A stretch of DNA of 64,000 bases. It comes from Bacillota bacterium. GTDB taxonomy: Bacteria; Bacillota; Desulfotomaculia; Desulfotomaculales; Pelotomaculaceae. Under the pieces are notes generated by a model. It was given only the letters and a program-made list of their open reading frames with translations. It was not told the origin of the DNA and did not search any database. Where the stretch lies: the NCBI GenBank assembly GCA_029555205.1, contig JAKPTB010000143.1:1-64000 (forward strand), in the 5' to 3' direction. Positions 53,714-62,598 of this stretch are shown here, in pieces; position 1 is the stretch's first letter; every line of letters begins with the position of its first letter. Position numbers and translations under genes: made by a program.

Positions 53714-54213
53714 CTCACCTCCCGGTCAACTCTTAATTTTCAGTAGCAACGATAATATTTAATCATTACTGACCTTGCCTTAAAATTACAAGAAATTACA
53801 ACTATCATCGAAAATTCTGCGGGATGCAATTATTGATCATATATATCATCGATCTTACAAAGAGTAAATTAATAAGTATCTAAACTATCTAAATTTTCAT
53901 AATTTTTAACAGATCTTAATGAGCCATTAGACATATTATTTTTTGTAAATATTGTCTAATCTAACTAAATAATACTAATATTCCATCGTAGATTAGCAGT
54001 TATTTTAGAGATACACACTAATTATAATAATATTACTAACATAAAAAAACATTTTGTTCATAAAAATACAAAGATTTTATAATTTTGTGTTAATTCTATT
54101 AATTATTTAAGAATTAATAGATTTAATAAAATAGCAACCCTAAGTAAGGGTTGCTTTAAGAGTTAGCATTTATCAATCAAATTTTCAAATAATTTTGTGC
54201 TTTTAGTGCTTTA
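53714..54213. other. AT-rich intergenic region
   Basis: About 500 bases of unusually AT-rich DNA with no supported gene. The only clear structure is AGCAACCCT/AGGGTTGCT at 54133-54141 and 54147-54155, which on the minus strand is followed by a T-rich stretch and may terminate the small ORF upstream of it. Confidence 0.6.
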
Positions 54214-54402
54214 TTATAGTCTTGAAGTTTTGACAGGAGGTAGTAAGAATGTGGGCGAGCAGTATGTTGTATAATAATGTATTGGGCGGGAGTTGTTGCC
54301 GGCGCTCTCATTCTTGGGTTTAATATAAATATGGTAACATGCAATAACGTACACACAAAGGTAGGCAAGCATTGTCCCTAAAAAAATATCAAACCACACC
54401 AT
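54214..54402 (-). CDS. small single-span membrane protein
   Basis: 62 residues. One hydrophobic segment (about 5-27, GTMLAYLCVYVIACYHIYI) followed by a polar tail. AAGGAGGGG lies about 9 bases before ATG 54402 on the minus strand. The layout resembles small accessory proteins of symporters, but no match is certain and the tail is unusual. A palindrome of GntR type (54442-54457) lies just upstream. Coding is likely but function unknown. Confidence 0.5.
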   Translation of the reverse strand: MVWFDIFLGTMLAYLCVYVIACYHIYIKPKNESAGNNSRPIHYYTTYCSPTFLLPPVKTSRL

Positions 54403-54441
54403 TCATTTTCCCCTCCTTATAATTATTTGGATCCCCTGATT

Positions 54442-54457
54442 ATATTGTATACAATAT
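54442..54457. promoter_or_regulatory. GntR-type operator palindrome
   Basis: ATATTGTATACAATAT is a perfect 16-base palindrome fitting the FadR-subfamily consensus (TTGT..ACAA core). It overlaps a TATAAT-like element on the minus strand (54444-54439) upstream of the small membrane ORF. A FadR-type regulator is inferred; none is encoded in the window. Confidence 0.5.
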
Positions 54458-54645
54458 CCTAATTTGCGCAACCCATCACAAGATATTCGCAATTGTAAGT
54501 TTATTTAGAATAGATGAATAATAGAGATTTAACAATTCTAGCAAGAACGGGAAGCTTAAAACTCCCTTTCCCTTTAAATTTAAGATAAGCCGGCCGGGCA
54601 ATCAAGCCACAAGCTTTAACTCAATCAGAGAGGTCAACAATTCAG

Positions 54646-54672
54646 AGAGGTCCACAACTCCGGTGGACCTCT
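54646..54672. other. hairpin after the glutaredoxin-like gene
   Basis: AGAGGTCCAC (54646-54655) pairs with GTGGACCTCT (54663-54672), 2 bases past the stop on the minus strand. No T run follows. TCAGAGAGGTC is also directly repeated (54625 and 54642). Confidence 0.5.
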
Positions 54673-54673
54673 T

Positions 54674-54907
54674 TCAGGTAAGCAGTCTTTCCAGTTGGTT
54701 CCGATCAAATCCTACGACGACCTGTTCACCCACCGTTATTGTGGGTACAGCCATTCGGCCGGTTTTTCTGATCATTTCGCTGCGCGCGTCATTATTTTCA
54801 GCAACATTAAGTTCCCTGTATTTTACCCCCTTCTGTGAAAGAAACTCCTTCACGTGGGTACAATGGGGTCAGGTTGGTGTGGTATATACTGTTACATTTT
54901 CTGGCAT
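54674..54907 (-). CDS. selenocysteine-containing glutaredoxin-like protein (in-frame UGA)
   Basis: Read on the minus strand from ATG 54907 (GGAGG at 54919-54915, 7 bases upstream), the frame gives MPENVTVYTTPT, then TGA at 54871-54869, then PHCTHVKEFLSQKG onward through the cis-Pro loop MAVPTITV to a stop at 54676-54674. The 77 residues form a whole glutaredoxin/NrdH-like fold, and the TGA falls exactly where the first active-site Cys of a CPHC motif should be. That and the downstream hairpin indicate selenocysteine (U-P-H-C), probably a redox protein. It lies 83 bases after ugd. A nonsense mutation is the alternative. Confidence 0.82.
54835..54871 (-). promoter_or_regulatory. SECIS-like stem-loop for selenocysteine insertion
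   Basis: Starting 15 bases after the UGA on the minus strand, GTGAAG (54853-54848) pairs with TTTCAC (54840-54835), closing a short G-containing loop. CCCC just after the UGA can pair with GGGG beyond the hairpin. Size, G in the loop and distance of about 22 bases from the UGA fit bacterial SECIS elements bound by SelB. Confidence 0.65.
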
Positions 54908-54989
54908 AACTCATCCTCCAGGTTTTTTTATTATTGTTGGCTGTCCTTTCAATAAATATACAATAACAACGAAAACAACAGTTTATTGA

Positions 54990-56357
54990 CTATCTATCCG
55001 GTCTGCCGATGCCTTTATAAATAAAACCTTCTTTTCTTAGCATCCGGGGATCAAGGATATTTCTGCCGTCAACAATTACAGCTTGCTTCATGACGCCTTT
55101 AAGCTGATTATAATCGAGATTCCTGAATTCCTTCCATTCCGTGACAATAATTAGAGCGTCAGCATTATTTGCTGCTTTTAAGGCACTGTGCTCATATGTG
55201 ACACTCAGCTCAGGATGCTGCCTTTTGCATTCATCCATCGCTGCCGGATCATATACCTTAACCACGGCCCCTTTTTCAAGCAGGCCGGAGATAATTTCCA
55301 GACTCGGGGCATCCCTTAAATCATTTGTATTGGGTTTAAAAGAAAGGCCCAGGATCCCGATGGTCCGCCCTCCCAGATCCCCAAGCAATTCCTCCAGGTC
55401 CTGAACTATTTTTTGCCGCTGCCGGGTGTTCACCTGAACCGCTGCGTCAATTATTTGCGGGAAATAACCATAATTTCCTGCTGTATGAAGTATGGATGCA
55501 AGATCTTTACCGAAACAACTCCCGCCCCAACCGATGCCTGCATTTAAAAACTCCGGGCCAATCCTGGGGTCCAGGCCGATTCCCCTGGAAATAACGGTTA
55601 CATCCCCGCCTACCCGCTCGCAGATATTGGCAATTTCGTTGATAAAGCTGATTTTTGTGGCCAGGAAAGCATTGGCTGCATATTTGATCATTTCTGCGTT
55701 TACGGGTGTTGTGATGATTAATTCAACCTTTTTCAACTGACCGGGCCTGGGAGGGATACCGGGCAAGTTTCCGAAGGTTTGTTCAATGATAGGCCTGTAA
55801 AGATCCCTGATAATTTTAACAGAACGCTGACAGCGGGCCCCGAGGACAATCCTGCCGGGGTAGACAGTGTCCCAAAGGGCGTTTCCTTCCCGCAAAAATT
55901 CAGGGTTGCTGACTACACCAAAGTGGCTTTGCCCGCCCTTTTGGCTGCTGAGGATGGAGGTCAGCTTACTCCAGGTTCCGACAGGTACTGTGGACTTGGT
56001 GACAACAACCGTGAATCTTTCTGGATCAAGGGATTCTCCGATTTGCCTGGCCGCTGAAAAAAAACTGCTGAGATCCGGTTCCCCGGTTTTCAGGGCAGGG
56101 GTGCCGACAGCAATAATAATCACATCGGAAATTTGATAAGCCGGATGGGGAGAGCAGGTGAAGAGGAGTTGACCGCTGTCAACATTAACCTCAACGAGCT
56201 CTTTCAATCCTTTTTCATAAACCGGCACAATCTTTTTTTTAAGGCTTTCAATTTTTGCAGAATCCCGGTCATAACAAAAAACTTTGTGCCCAAAGGATGC
56301 CAGGCAGGCCCCTGTAACAAGTCCTACATAACCCATTCCGACAACTGAGATAATCAT
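54990..56357 (-). CDS. ugd: UDP-glucose 6-dehydrogenase
   Basis: Oxidises UDP-glucose to UDP-glucuronate with two NAD. 455 residues: Rossmann start VVGMGYVGLVTGACLA, NPEFLREGNA, the catalytic Cys in GWGGSCFGKD, and the C-terminal LGLSFKPNTNDLRDAPS. ATG 56378 is rejected in favour of ATG 56357, which follows GGAGG and begins MIISVVGMGYVG as homologues do. It is divergent from the polysaccharide genes and probably supplies them. Confidence 0.94.
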   Translation of the reverse strand: MIISVVGMGYVGLVTGACLASFGHKVFCYDRDSAKIESLKKKIVPVYEKGLKELVEVNVDSGQLLFTCSPHPAYQISDVIIIAVGTPALKTGEPDLSSFFSAARQIGESLDPERFTVVVTKSTVPVGTWSKLTSILSSQKGGQSHFGVVSNPEFLREGNALWDTVYPGRIVLGARCQRSVKIIRDLYRPIIEQTFGNLPGIPPRPGQLKKVELIITTPVNAEMIKYAANAFLATKISFINEIANICERVGGDVTVISRGIGLDPRIGPEFLNAGIGWGGSCFGKDLASILHTAGNYGYFPQIIDAAVQVNTRQRQKIVQDLEELLGDLGGRTIGILGLSFKPNTNDLRDAPSLEIISGLLEKGAVVKVYDPAAMDECKRQHPELSVTYEHSALKAANNADALIIVTEWKEFRNLDYNQLKGVMKQAVIVDGRNILDPRMLRKEGFIYKGIGRPDR

Positions 56358-56790
56358 ACCCACAACCTCCGTAGACAAACTAATTAATTGTCTTTACCAA
56401 TTATGATAGTTTATGTCAGGAATTGTATTTTTGCCATGCCTTGCTTCAAGGGTAATTAATGAAGTTTGCGGATAAATTATCCATTTCAGCCGTCACCGAA
56501 AGGGGCTGAGGTGAATAGTCTAACACGAGAGTTAATCATACTCTTTTTGGTTCTGCAAGAATTGTTTATATATAACCGAACCATTTTGGGCCGGCAGGGT
56601 AAATAACTGCTCCGGCAGATTAAGGATAAAAAAGATGAAAATGGCCGGCCGGGACGGTTTTGCGAAACCAGGAACTATTTGTGCTTTTCGGAGGAGATCG
56701 CTTAGTTTTATGACAAATGCCAGGCATCAAGGAAAAAATGGGATGTCTTTAAACTTTAAAAAAAAATTATCCTGAAAGTGACAGGTACAG
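56358..56790. other. divergent spacer between ugd and the polysaccharide locus
   Basis: About 430 bases. TTGGTT (56547-56552) with an 18-base spacer and TATAAC (56571-56576) is a possible plus-strand promoter for the CapD-like gene. A small stem AGAGT/ACTCT (56528-56544) lies just before it. A 46-codon ORF from ATG 56635 has a weak ribosome site and is not called. Confidence 0.4.
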
Positions 56791-58638
56791 ATGACCCGGA
56801 AGATTAGAATGCTGTTGCTGATGGCCCTGGACGTGCTGCTGGTCAATGCGGCAACAGTGTCCGCCGTCCTGCTCGTTTCCAAAGTCAGCCTCCTGAGCGG
56901 TCAGGCCAGGATTGGAGCTTTTGCCGTAGTTACAGCGGCAGGCTCCCTGTCTTCGTTTTATTTTTTCGGTCTCTATAACAGAATCTGGGAATATGCTGGA
57001 GCGAAGGAGCTTTATGCCATAATCAAGGCTGTAACTTTAACAGGTTTTCTCCAGTTCTGCTTTAACCTGATTTTTTTTAAAGCTTATTTACCCGGCGGTA
57101 TATTTTTAATTAGCTGGCTTTTGATGTTGTTTTTCGTGGGTGGTTCAAGATTCTGCTGGCGGCTTATGCGCGATCTGGACAATTTCAGGCTTCTCCGGCA
57201 GCGCAAAAAACCTGTTTTGATTGTGGGCGCCGGAGGGGCGGGAGCTCTGGTAGCCAGAGCCATTCAGGATAATGAAACAGATCTTGCCCCGGTGGGTTTT
57301 GTTGATGACAGCGAGTTCAAACAAAATATGAAAATGTACGGCCTGCCTGTTTTGGGAAAACGGGAGGATATACCAGCCCTTGTGGAAAGGCACGCTGTGG
57401 AAGAAATTATTATTGCCATCCCTTCGGCATCCAGCAGGGAGCTCCGGGAACTGGTAAACATCAGCAGCCATACGCCGGCCAGGCTCAAGATTACCCCCAG
57501 CGTGTTCAGTTATATCAGTGGGAACATAAATCTGGGGCAGATCCGGGATGTAGAGGTAGAAGACCTGCTGCAGCGTGAGCCGGTCAGGGTTAATTTACGG
57601 GATATAGCCGGCTATTTAAGCGGAAGGGTGGTTCTGGTAACCGGCGCCGGAGGCTCGGTGGGGTCTGAACTCTGTATCCAGGCAGCTTCTTTCGGACCGC
57701 GCCTGGTGGTACTTCTGGGCCGCGGCGAGAACAGCGTGTATGAGGCCAACCTGGCTCTGGAAAGCCGTTACCCCGGCGTCAGCCGGGAAATTGCCATAGC
57801 GGATGTCAGGGACCGGTACCGGATTGAGCATATTTTTTCCCACTATTGTCCGGACGTGGTATTCCATGCGGCTGCCCATAAACATGTGCCGCTCATGGAA
57901 AAAACCCCCTATGAAGCTTTCGTCAATAATGTTATCGGTACACTGAATGTGGCCCGGGCGGCTAAAACAGTTAAGACCGGCGTTTTCATCCTGATCTCCA
58001 CCGACAAGGCTGTTAAGCCGAAGAGTGTTATGGGCGCCACAAAGAGAGCGGCGGAAATGATCGTCCAGGAGTTTAACCGGAATTCTGACACTAGGTACTC
58101 CGCAGTACGCTTCGGCAACGTGCTCGGCAGCAGAGGCAGTGTCGTGCCCCTGTTTAAAAAACAGATAGCCCGCGGGGGGCCTGTCACCGTAACAGATCCG
58201 GAGATGGTAAGGTACTTCATGACCGTATCCGAGGCTGCCCAGCTGGTCATTCAGGCCGGCGCCCTGGCCAGAGGAGGGGAGATTTTCCTGTTGGATATGG
58301 GCGAGCCTGTAAGGATCGCCGACCTGGCCAGGGATCTGATTATGTTGTCGGGTTTTCGTCCGGACCTCGACATTCCCATTGTATATACCGGAGTCAGGCC
58401 CGGGGAGAAACTCTTCGAGGAACTTTTTACGGAAGACGAGCGGGTAGACAAAACCGTCCACGAGAGGATCCTGGTCAGCCGGCCGGAGGAGACCCCCTCG
58501 CCGGCAGTAAAAGAGCTCATTAATTACATGGATTTACCCGGTTATAGTTTGAACGAGTTGACAGCACTGGAACTGCTTCAAAAACTTATACCTGGTTTCG
58601 GCCATGCCGACAGCCTGACCTTAGTGGAGGGAAAATAA
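56791..58638 (+). CDS. CapD/PglF-family UDP-sugar dehydratase-epimerase
   Basis: 615 residues. Four N-terminal membrane helices (about 1-120), a first Rossmann fold (VLIVGAGGAGALVARAI), then a long-SDR domain: VLVTGAGGSVGSELC, catalytic region STDKAVKPKSVMGATKR with Met replacing the usual Tyr of SDRs, as in this family. Members convert UDP-GlcNAc to a 4-keto-6-deoxy sugar. Exact substrate is unproven. The wbpA-like gene starts 4 bases after the stop. Confidence 0.9.
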   Translation: MTRKIRMLLLMALDVLLVNAATVSAVLLVSKVSLLSGQARIGAFAVVTAAGSLSSFYFFGLYNRIWEYAGAKELYAIIKAVTLTGFLQFCFNLIFFKAYLPGGIFLISWLLMLFFVGGSRFCWRLMRDLDNFRLLRQRKKPVLIVGAGGAGALVARAIQDNETDLAPVGFVDDSEFKQNMKMYGLPVLGKREDIPALVERHAVEEIIIAIPSASSRELRELVNISSHTPARLKITPSVFSYISGNINLGQIRDVEVEDLLQREPVRVNLRDIAGYLSGRVVLVTGAGGSVGSELCIQAASFGPRLVVLLGRGENSVYEANLALESRYPGVSREIAIADVRDRYRIEHIFSHYCPDVVFHAAAHKHVPLMEKTPYEAFVNNVIGTLNVARAAKTVKTGVFILISTDKAVKPKSVMGATKRAAEMIVQEFNRNSDTRYSAVRFGNVLGSRGSVVPLFKKQIARGGPVTVTDPEMVRYFMTVSEAAQLVIQAGALARGGEIFLLDMGEPVRIADLARDLIMLSGFRPDLDIPIVYTGVRPGEKLFEELFTEDERVDKTVHERILVSRPEETPSPAVKELINYMDLPGYSLNELTALELLQKLIPGFGHADSLTLVEGK

Positions 58639-58642
58639 GAGT

Positions 58643-59968
58643 ATGCAAGCTGGCAGTCCTATGGAGGAATTGAAGAGAAAAATCGAAACCCGCCAGGCAA
58701 ATATTGTTGTTGTGGGTCTGGGTTATGTGGGCCTGCCCCTGGCCGTAGAAAAAGGAAATGTGGGTTTTCATGTTACAGGCATAGAAAAATGTGAGGAACG
58801 CGTCAAACTTGTCAATGCGGGTAAAAGCTACATCCCCGACGTTGAGGGGGAAGAATTGCGGAAACTGGTTGAGCAGGGCAGGCTTTCGGCTACTTCCAGT
58901 TTTGATTGCCTGGACAATGCCGACATCATGATCATTTGCGTACCCACTCCGCTTACCCCCACCCGCGACCCCGATATTTCCCAGATCGTTGCCGCTACAA
59001 CCCAGATTGCCGGCCACCTCCATAAAGGCCAGTTGTTAACCCTGGAAAGTACCACTTATCCCGGGACCACCCAGGAGGTTATCCTGCCTCTCCTGGAAGC
59101 AAAGGGGTTTAAGGTTGGAGAGGATTTTTTCCTGGCTTATTCACCGGAAAGAGTCGACCCGGGGAACAAGCGTTTCAAGACCAAAAATATTTCCAAAATC
59201 GTAGGCGGCGTAACACCCTCCTGCCTTGAGCTAGCCTGTCATTTTTACGCTCAGGCCATAAGCGAGGTAGTCCCGGTTTCCTCACCGGCAGCTGCGGAAA
59301 TGATCAAAGTTTTCGAGAATACTTACCGGGCTGTGAATATTGCTCTGGTTAACGAATTAATGTTCATCTGCGACCGCATGGGGCTGGATGTCTGGGAAAT
59401 CGTAGAGGCGGCAAGCACCAAGCCCTTCGGCTTTCAAACCTTTTATCCCGGTCCCGGGGTGGGAGGCCACTGTATCCCGGTGGATCCCTATTATTTATCG
59501 TGGAAGGCCAGGGAATATGATTTTTATTCCAATTTAATTGATATTGCCGTTCAGGTTAATATCAAAGCCTCCTACTTTGTCGCCGAAAAAGTGCGGCAGG
59601 CTTTAAACCAGAATAAGAAAAGCATACGTGACGCCCGGGTGCTTGTTTTGGGGGCTGCTTATAAAAAGGACATTAATGACAGCCGTGAATCACCTGCCGT
59701 CAAAATCATGTCGCTCCTGGCCGGTGAAGGAGTAGAAGTATCCTACCATGATCCCTATATCCCTACAGTTACCCTGTCTCCAACCCGGGTTTTAAAAAGT
59801 GTCCAGCTGACAGAAGAGGAAATTGCCCGGTCTGATTGTGTGGTGATTGCAACTGACCACAGTTGCTTTGATTATGAAATGATCCTTAATCATGCCCAGG
59901 TGCTGGTGGACGCGCGCAACGCCACCGGGAGGCTCCTGGAGGGGAAAGCAAAGGTTATTAAGATTTAG
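58643..59968 (+). CDS. nucleotide-sugar 6-dehydrogenase, WbpA/WecC family
   Basis: 441 residues. VVVGLGYVGLPLAVEKG, YSPERVDPGNKR and the catalytic GPGVGGHCIPVDPYYL define the UDP-N-acetylhexosamine 6-dehydrogenase branch, distinct from Ugd, though both are in this window. The product is probably a UDP-N-acetylhexosaminuronate, a substrate for amino-sugar synthesis by the next gene. ATG 58643; a GGAGG-like AGTGGAGGG is 18 bases upstream, so ATG 58661 (start MEELKRKIETR) is possible. Confidence 0.9.
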   Translation: MQAGSPMEELKRKIETRQANIVVVGLGYVGLPLAVEKGNVGFHVTGIEKCEERVKLVNAGKSYIPDVEGEELRKLVEQGRLSATSSFDCLDNADIMIICVPTPLTPTRDPDISQIVAATTQIAGHLHKGQLLTLESTTYPGTTQEVILPLLEAKGFKVGEDFFLAYSPERVDPGNKRFKTKNISKIVGGVTPSCLELACHFYAQAISEVVPVSSPAAAEMIKVFENTYRAVNIALVNELMFICDRMGLDVWEIVEAASTKPFGFQTFYPGPGVGGHCIPVDPYYLSWKAREYDFYSNLIDIAVQVNIKASYFVAEKVRQALNQNKKSIRDARVLVLGAAYKKDINDSRESPAVKIMSLLAGEGVEVSYHDPYIPTVTLSPTRVLKSVQLTEEEIARSDCVVIATDHSCFDYEMILNHAQVLVDARNATGRLLEGKAKVIKI

Positions 59969-59983
59969 GCAGGGGGTAGTGGG

Positions 59984-61078
59984 TTGTCTATACCGTTAAT
60001 AGATCTGAAGACACAATATAAATCAATTAAAGATGAGGTTCTGGCAGCAATAAACTCTGTGCTGGAAAGCGGGGAATACATTTTAGGCCGGAACGTAGCA
60101 GCCCTGGAGTCTGCCGTGGCTGAATTATGCGGAGTCAAACACGGAATCGGGGTGGCCAGCGGGACGGACGCGCTTTTGCTGTCATTAAGTGCCCTGGGCA
60201 TCGGGCCCGGTGACGAGGTCATTACAACTCCCTACACCTTTTTTTCTACAGCCGAGGTTATTTCAAAAGTTGGGGCTACCCCGGTCTTTGCAGATATTGA
60301 TCCGTTGACCTATAATCTGGACCCAGACCAGGCTGCCAAAAGGATTACACCCCGCACCAGGGCTATTATCCCGGTGCACCTTTTCGGCCAGATGGCGGAC
60401 CTGGACCCCCTTCTGGAGCTCGCCCGGGAGTACCGGCTGGCAATAATCGAGGATGCCTGCCAGGCCATCGGAGCCCGTTACAAAGGCCACAGGGCCGGCT
60501 CCCTGGGACATACCGCCTGCTTCAGCTTCTATCCCACCAAAAATCTGGGCGGTTATGGCGACGGGGGAATGGTGGTTACAAATGACATTGAAATCGCAGC
60601 CAGGCTCAGGCTGTTAAGGGTGCACGGAAGCCGTACCCGGTATCATCATTCTATCCACGGTTACAACAGCAGGCTGGACGAAATCCAGGCCGCCGTCCTG
60701 AGGGTTAAACTAAAGCACCTGGACCGCTGGAACAGGCAGCGGCAAGCCCGGGCGGCACTTTACGACCGCCTTCTGAGCGGCAGCGGCATTGTCACACCCC
60801 ATGTAGAACCATGGAATGAAAGTGTTTACCACCTTTACGTGGTGCGCTCCCCGCAAAGGGATCAATTAAAAGCGCGCCTTTCCGGGGCGGGCATCGGCAG
60901 CGGCGTTTACTATCCTCTGCCCCTTCACCTGCAAGAGGTCTACAAAGGGCTTGGCTACCGGACCGGCGACCTGCCGGAGGCGGAAAGAGCTTCCCGGGAA
61001 ACCCTGGCCCTTCCCCTGGGTCCGGATCTTTCCGAAGAGACTGTCCGGCTGATTGTGAAAACACTTCTGGGCAATTGA
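59984..61078 (+). CDS. DegT/DnrJ/EryC1/StrS sugar aminotransferase
   Basis: PLP enzyme that aminates a nucleotide-linked keto sugar. 364 residues: IPLIDLKTQYKSI start, ASGTDALLLSL, EDACQAIGARYKG, and the PLP lysine in FYPTKNLGGYGDGG. With the preceding dehydrogenase it resembles the WbpA-WbpE part of a diamino-uronate pathway, but an oxidoreductase (WbpB) and acetyltransferase (WbpD) are not in the window. TTG 59984 follows GGCAGGGGGT. Confidence 0.92.
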   Translation: MSIPLIDLKTQYKSIKDEVLAAINSVLESGEYILGRNVAALESAVAELCGVKHGIGVASGTDALLLSLSALGIGPGDEVITTPYTFFSTAEVISKVGATPVFADIDPLTYNLDPDQAAKRITPRTRAIIPVHLFGQMADLDPLLELAREYRLAIIEDACQAIGARYKGHRAGSLGHTACFSFYPTKNLGGYGDGGMVVTNDIEIAARLRLLRVHGSRTRYHHSIHGYNSRLDEIQAAVLRVKLKHLDRWNRQRQARAALYDRLLSGSGIVTPHVEPWNESVYHLYVVRSPQRDQLKARLSGAGIGSGVYYPLPLHLQEVYKGLGYRTGDLPEAERASRETLALPLGPDLSEETVRLIVKTLLGN

Positions 61079-61084
61079 GTTGCT

Positions 61085-62575
61085 ATGAAGAACAGTCTCA
61101 GCTACCAGGCCTTTTTATTAACGGCTGCCAAGGCAGCGGACGCCTTTACCCTCCTGGTCCTGGGGATGATCCTGGCCCGTCTGCTCACAATGGAGGATTA
61201 CGGGACCTACAGGCAGGTATGGCTTTTATATTACACCTTGATCCCTTTGTTCACCCTCGGGATAGCCACCAGCGTCAACTATTTTGTACCAAGATTTGAG
61301 CCCGGACAACAAAAAACTTTTATTTTTCAAACCTATTCCGGGCTCTTCATCCTTGGTTTTCTGTTCGCGGTATTTTTGTATGCGGGAGCTGATTTTTTCG
61401 GCTCCAGGTTCAATAACCCGGCCCTTGGTCAGGTAATTAAAATATTTTCCCTGGTCCCGCTTTTAACCATGCCGACGTCTTACTACCACAACCTGTACAT
61501 TTGCCTGAAAAAAGCCGTCGTCGCGGCAGGCATCCTGACTTCGGCAACCCTGGTCAGGTTCGGCGTAATCGCTATTTCCGTAGCTATCCAGCCTTCCTTG
61601 AAAAATATTTTTACAGCCCTGTTGCTCTATTATGTTCTGGAATTCAGCGTCCTTTCGCTATTGATTTACCGTCCCTTTAGAGCTGTGCCGCTGGATTTGA
61701 AAAAGCAGAATATCCTGGAACAGCTCAAGTTCACCGTACCCATCGGCCTGTCTTCAGTGGTGGGAGCTTTCAGCCGCCAAATCGACAAGCTGATCATCTC
61801 CGGGTATTTCACTTCCCGGGAATATGCAATCTACGCCAACGGAGCGATGGAACTGCCCCTGGCCAGAATCCTGAACGCGGCCGTAATGTCGGTCCTGATG
61901 CCGGAACTGGTTGTGCTGTACAACCGGGGAGAATATCAGCAAATGCTGGCGCTCTGGCACCGCTCCATTCGCAAAGTCTCCCTGATTATTTTGCCGGTGA
62001 TGGTTTTCCTTTTTATCTTCGCCAGGGAGTTCCTGGTCCTTTTGTATTCCGAAAAATACCTGGAAAGCGCGGGTATTTTTCAAATCTACCTGCTGACCCT
62101 GCCGATCCGGGTTACCACTTTCGGCTCCATATTGCTGGCGGCGGGGCTTTCCAGGGTAATTATGTACTACTCTGTTTATACCGTAATCATCTCCGTAGTC
62201 TTAAACATAGCCATGATCCGGCTGTGGGGTGTCTGGGGAGCAGCCCTGGCCACAGTCACCGCCATTTATTTCATGACCTTTCTCCAGCTTGGCAAAATTT
62301 GCTCTGTTATAAACTGTTCCTTTAAAGATGTGTATCCATGGAAAGTTACAATGCACATCCTGGCGGTATCCCTGGCGGCCGGGCTCGTACCCCTGGTGGG
62401 CAGGGCCATAATTGACAACTGGTTTATTTCCCTGGTAGTAAACAGTTTCCTCTACCTTTTGATTTTCGCGGGGCTTGCTGCCGGGACAAAACTGCTTTCA
62501 GCCGGTGAAATTGAACAGATTAAAAAGAAGGTGAGGTCGAGGCTGGGTTGTTTGCGAAAGCCAGGACGAAAATAG
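61085..62575 (+). CDS. Wzx-type oligosaccharide flippase
   Basis: 496 residues with about twelve to fourteen membrane segments of the MOP/PST family. It would flip lipid-linked repeat units across the membrane. Features: GMILARLLTMEDYGTYRQVW near the start and VGAFSRQIDKLIISGYFTSREYAIYANGA in the middle. It begins 6 bases after the aminotransferase stop. Confidence 0.88.
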   Translation: MKNSLSYQAFLLTAAKAADAFTLLVLGMILARLLTMEDYGTYRQVWLLYYTLIPLFTLGIATSVNYFVPRFEPGQQKTFIFQTYSGLFILGFLFAVFLYAGADFFGSRFNNPALGQVIKIFSLVPLLTMPTSYYHNLYICLKKAVVAAGILTSATLVRFGVIAISVAIQPSLKNIFTALLLYYVLEFSVLSLLIYRPFRAVPLDLKKQNILEQLKFTVPIGLSSVVGAFSRQIDKLIISGYFTSREYAIYANGAMELPLARILNAAVMSVLMPELVVLYNRGEYQQMLALWHRSIRKVSLIILPVMVFLFIFAREFLVLLYSEKYLESAGIFQIYLLTLPIRVTTFGSILLAAGLSRVIMYYSVYTVIISVVLNIAMIRLWGVWGAALATVTAIYFMTFLQLGKICSVINCSFKDVYPWKVTMHILAVSLAAGLVPLVGRAIIDNWFISLVVNSFLYLLIFAGLAAGTKLLSAGEIEQIKKKVRSRLGCLRKPGRK

Positions 62576-62598
62576 ATGAAATGAGCCGGGAGAAAATT

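Noticed and set aside
54663-54989. Plus-strand 108-codon ORF
   Set aside because: It is the complement of the UGA-containing glutaredoxin-like gene; it has no ribosome site and no protein-like pattern.
56635-56775. 46-codon ORF before the CapD-like gene
   Set aside because: Weak ribosome site and a basic, low-information translation.
57616-58461. 281-codon minus-strand ORF opposite the CapD-like gene
   Set aside because: Shadow of a conserved gene in GC-rich codons.
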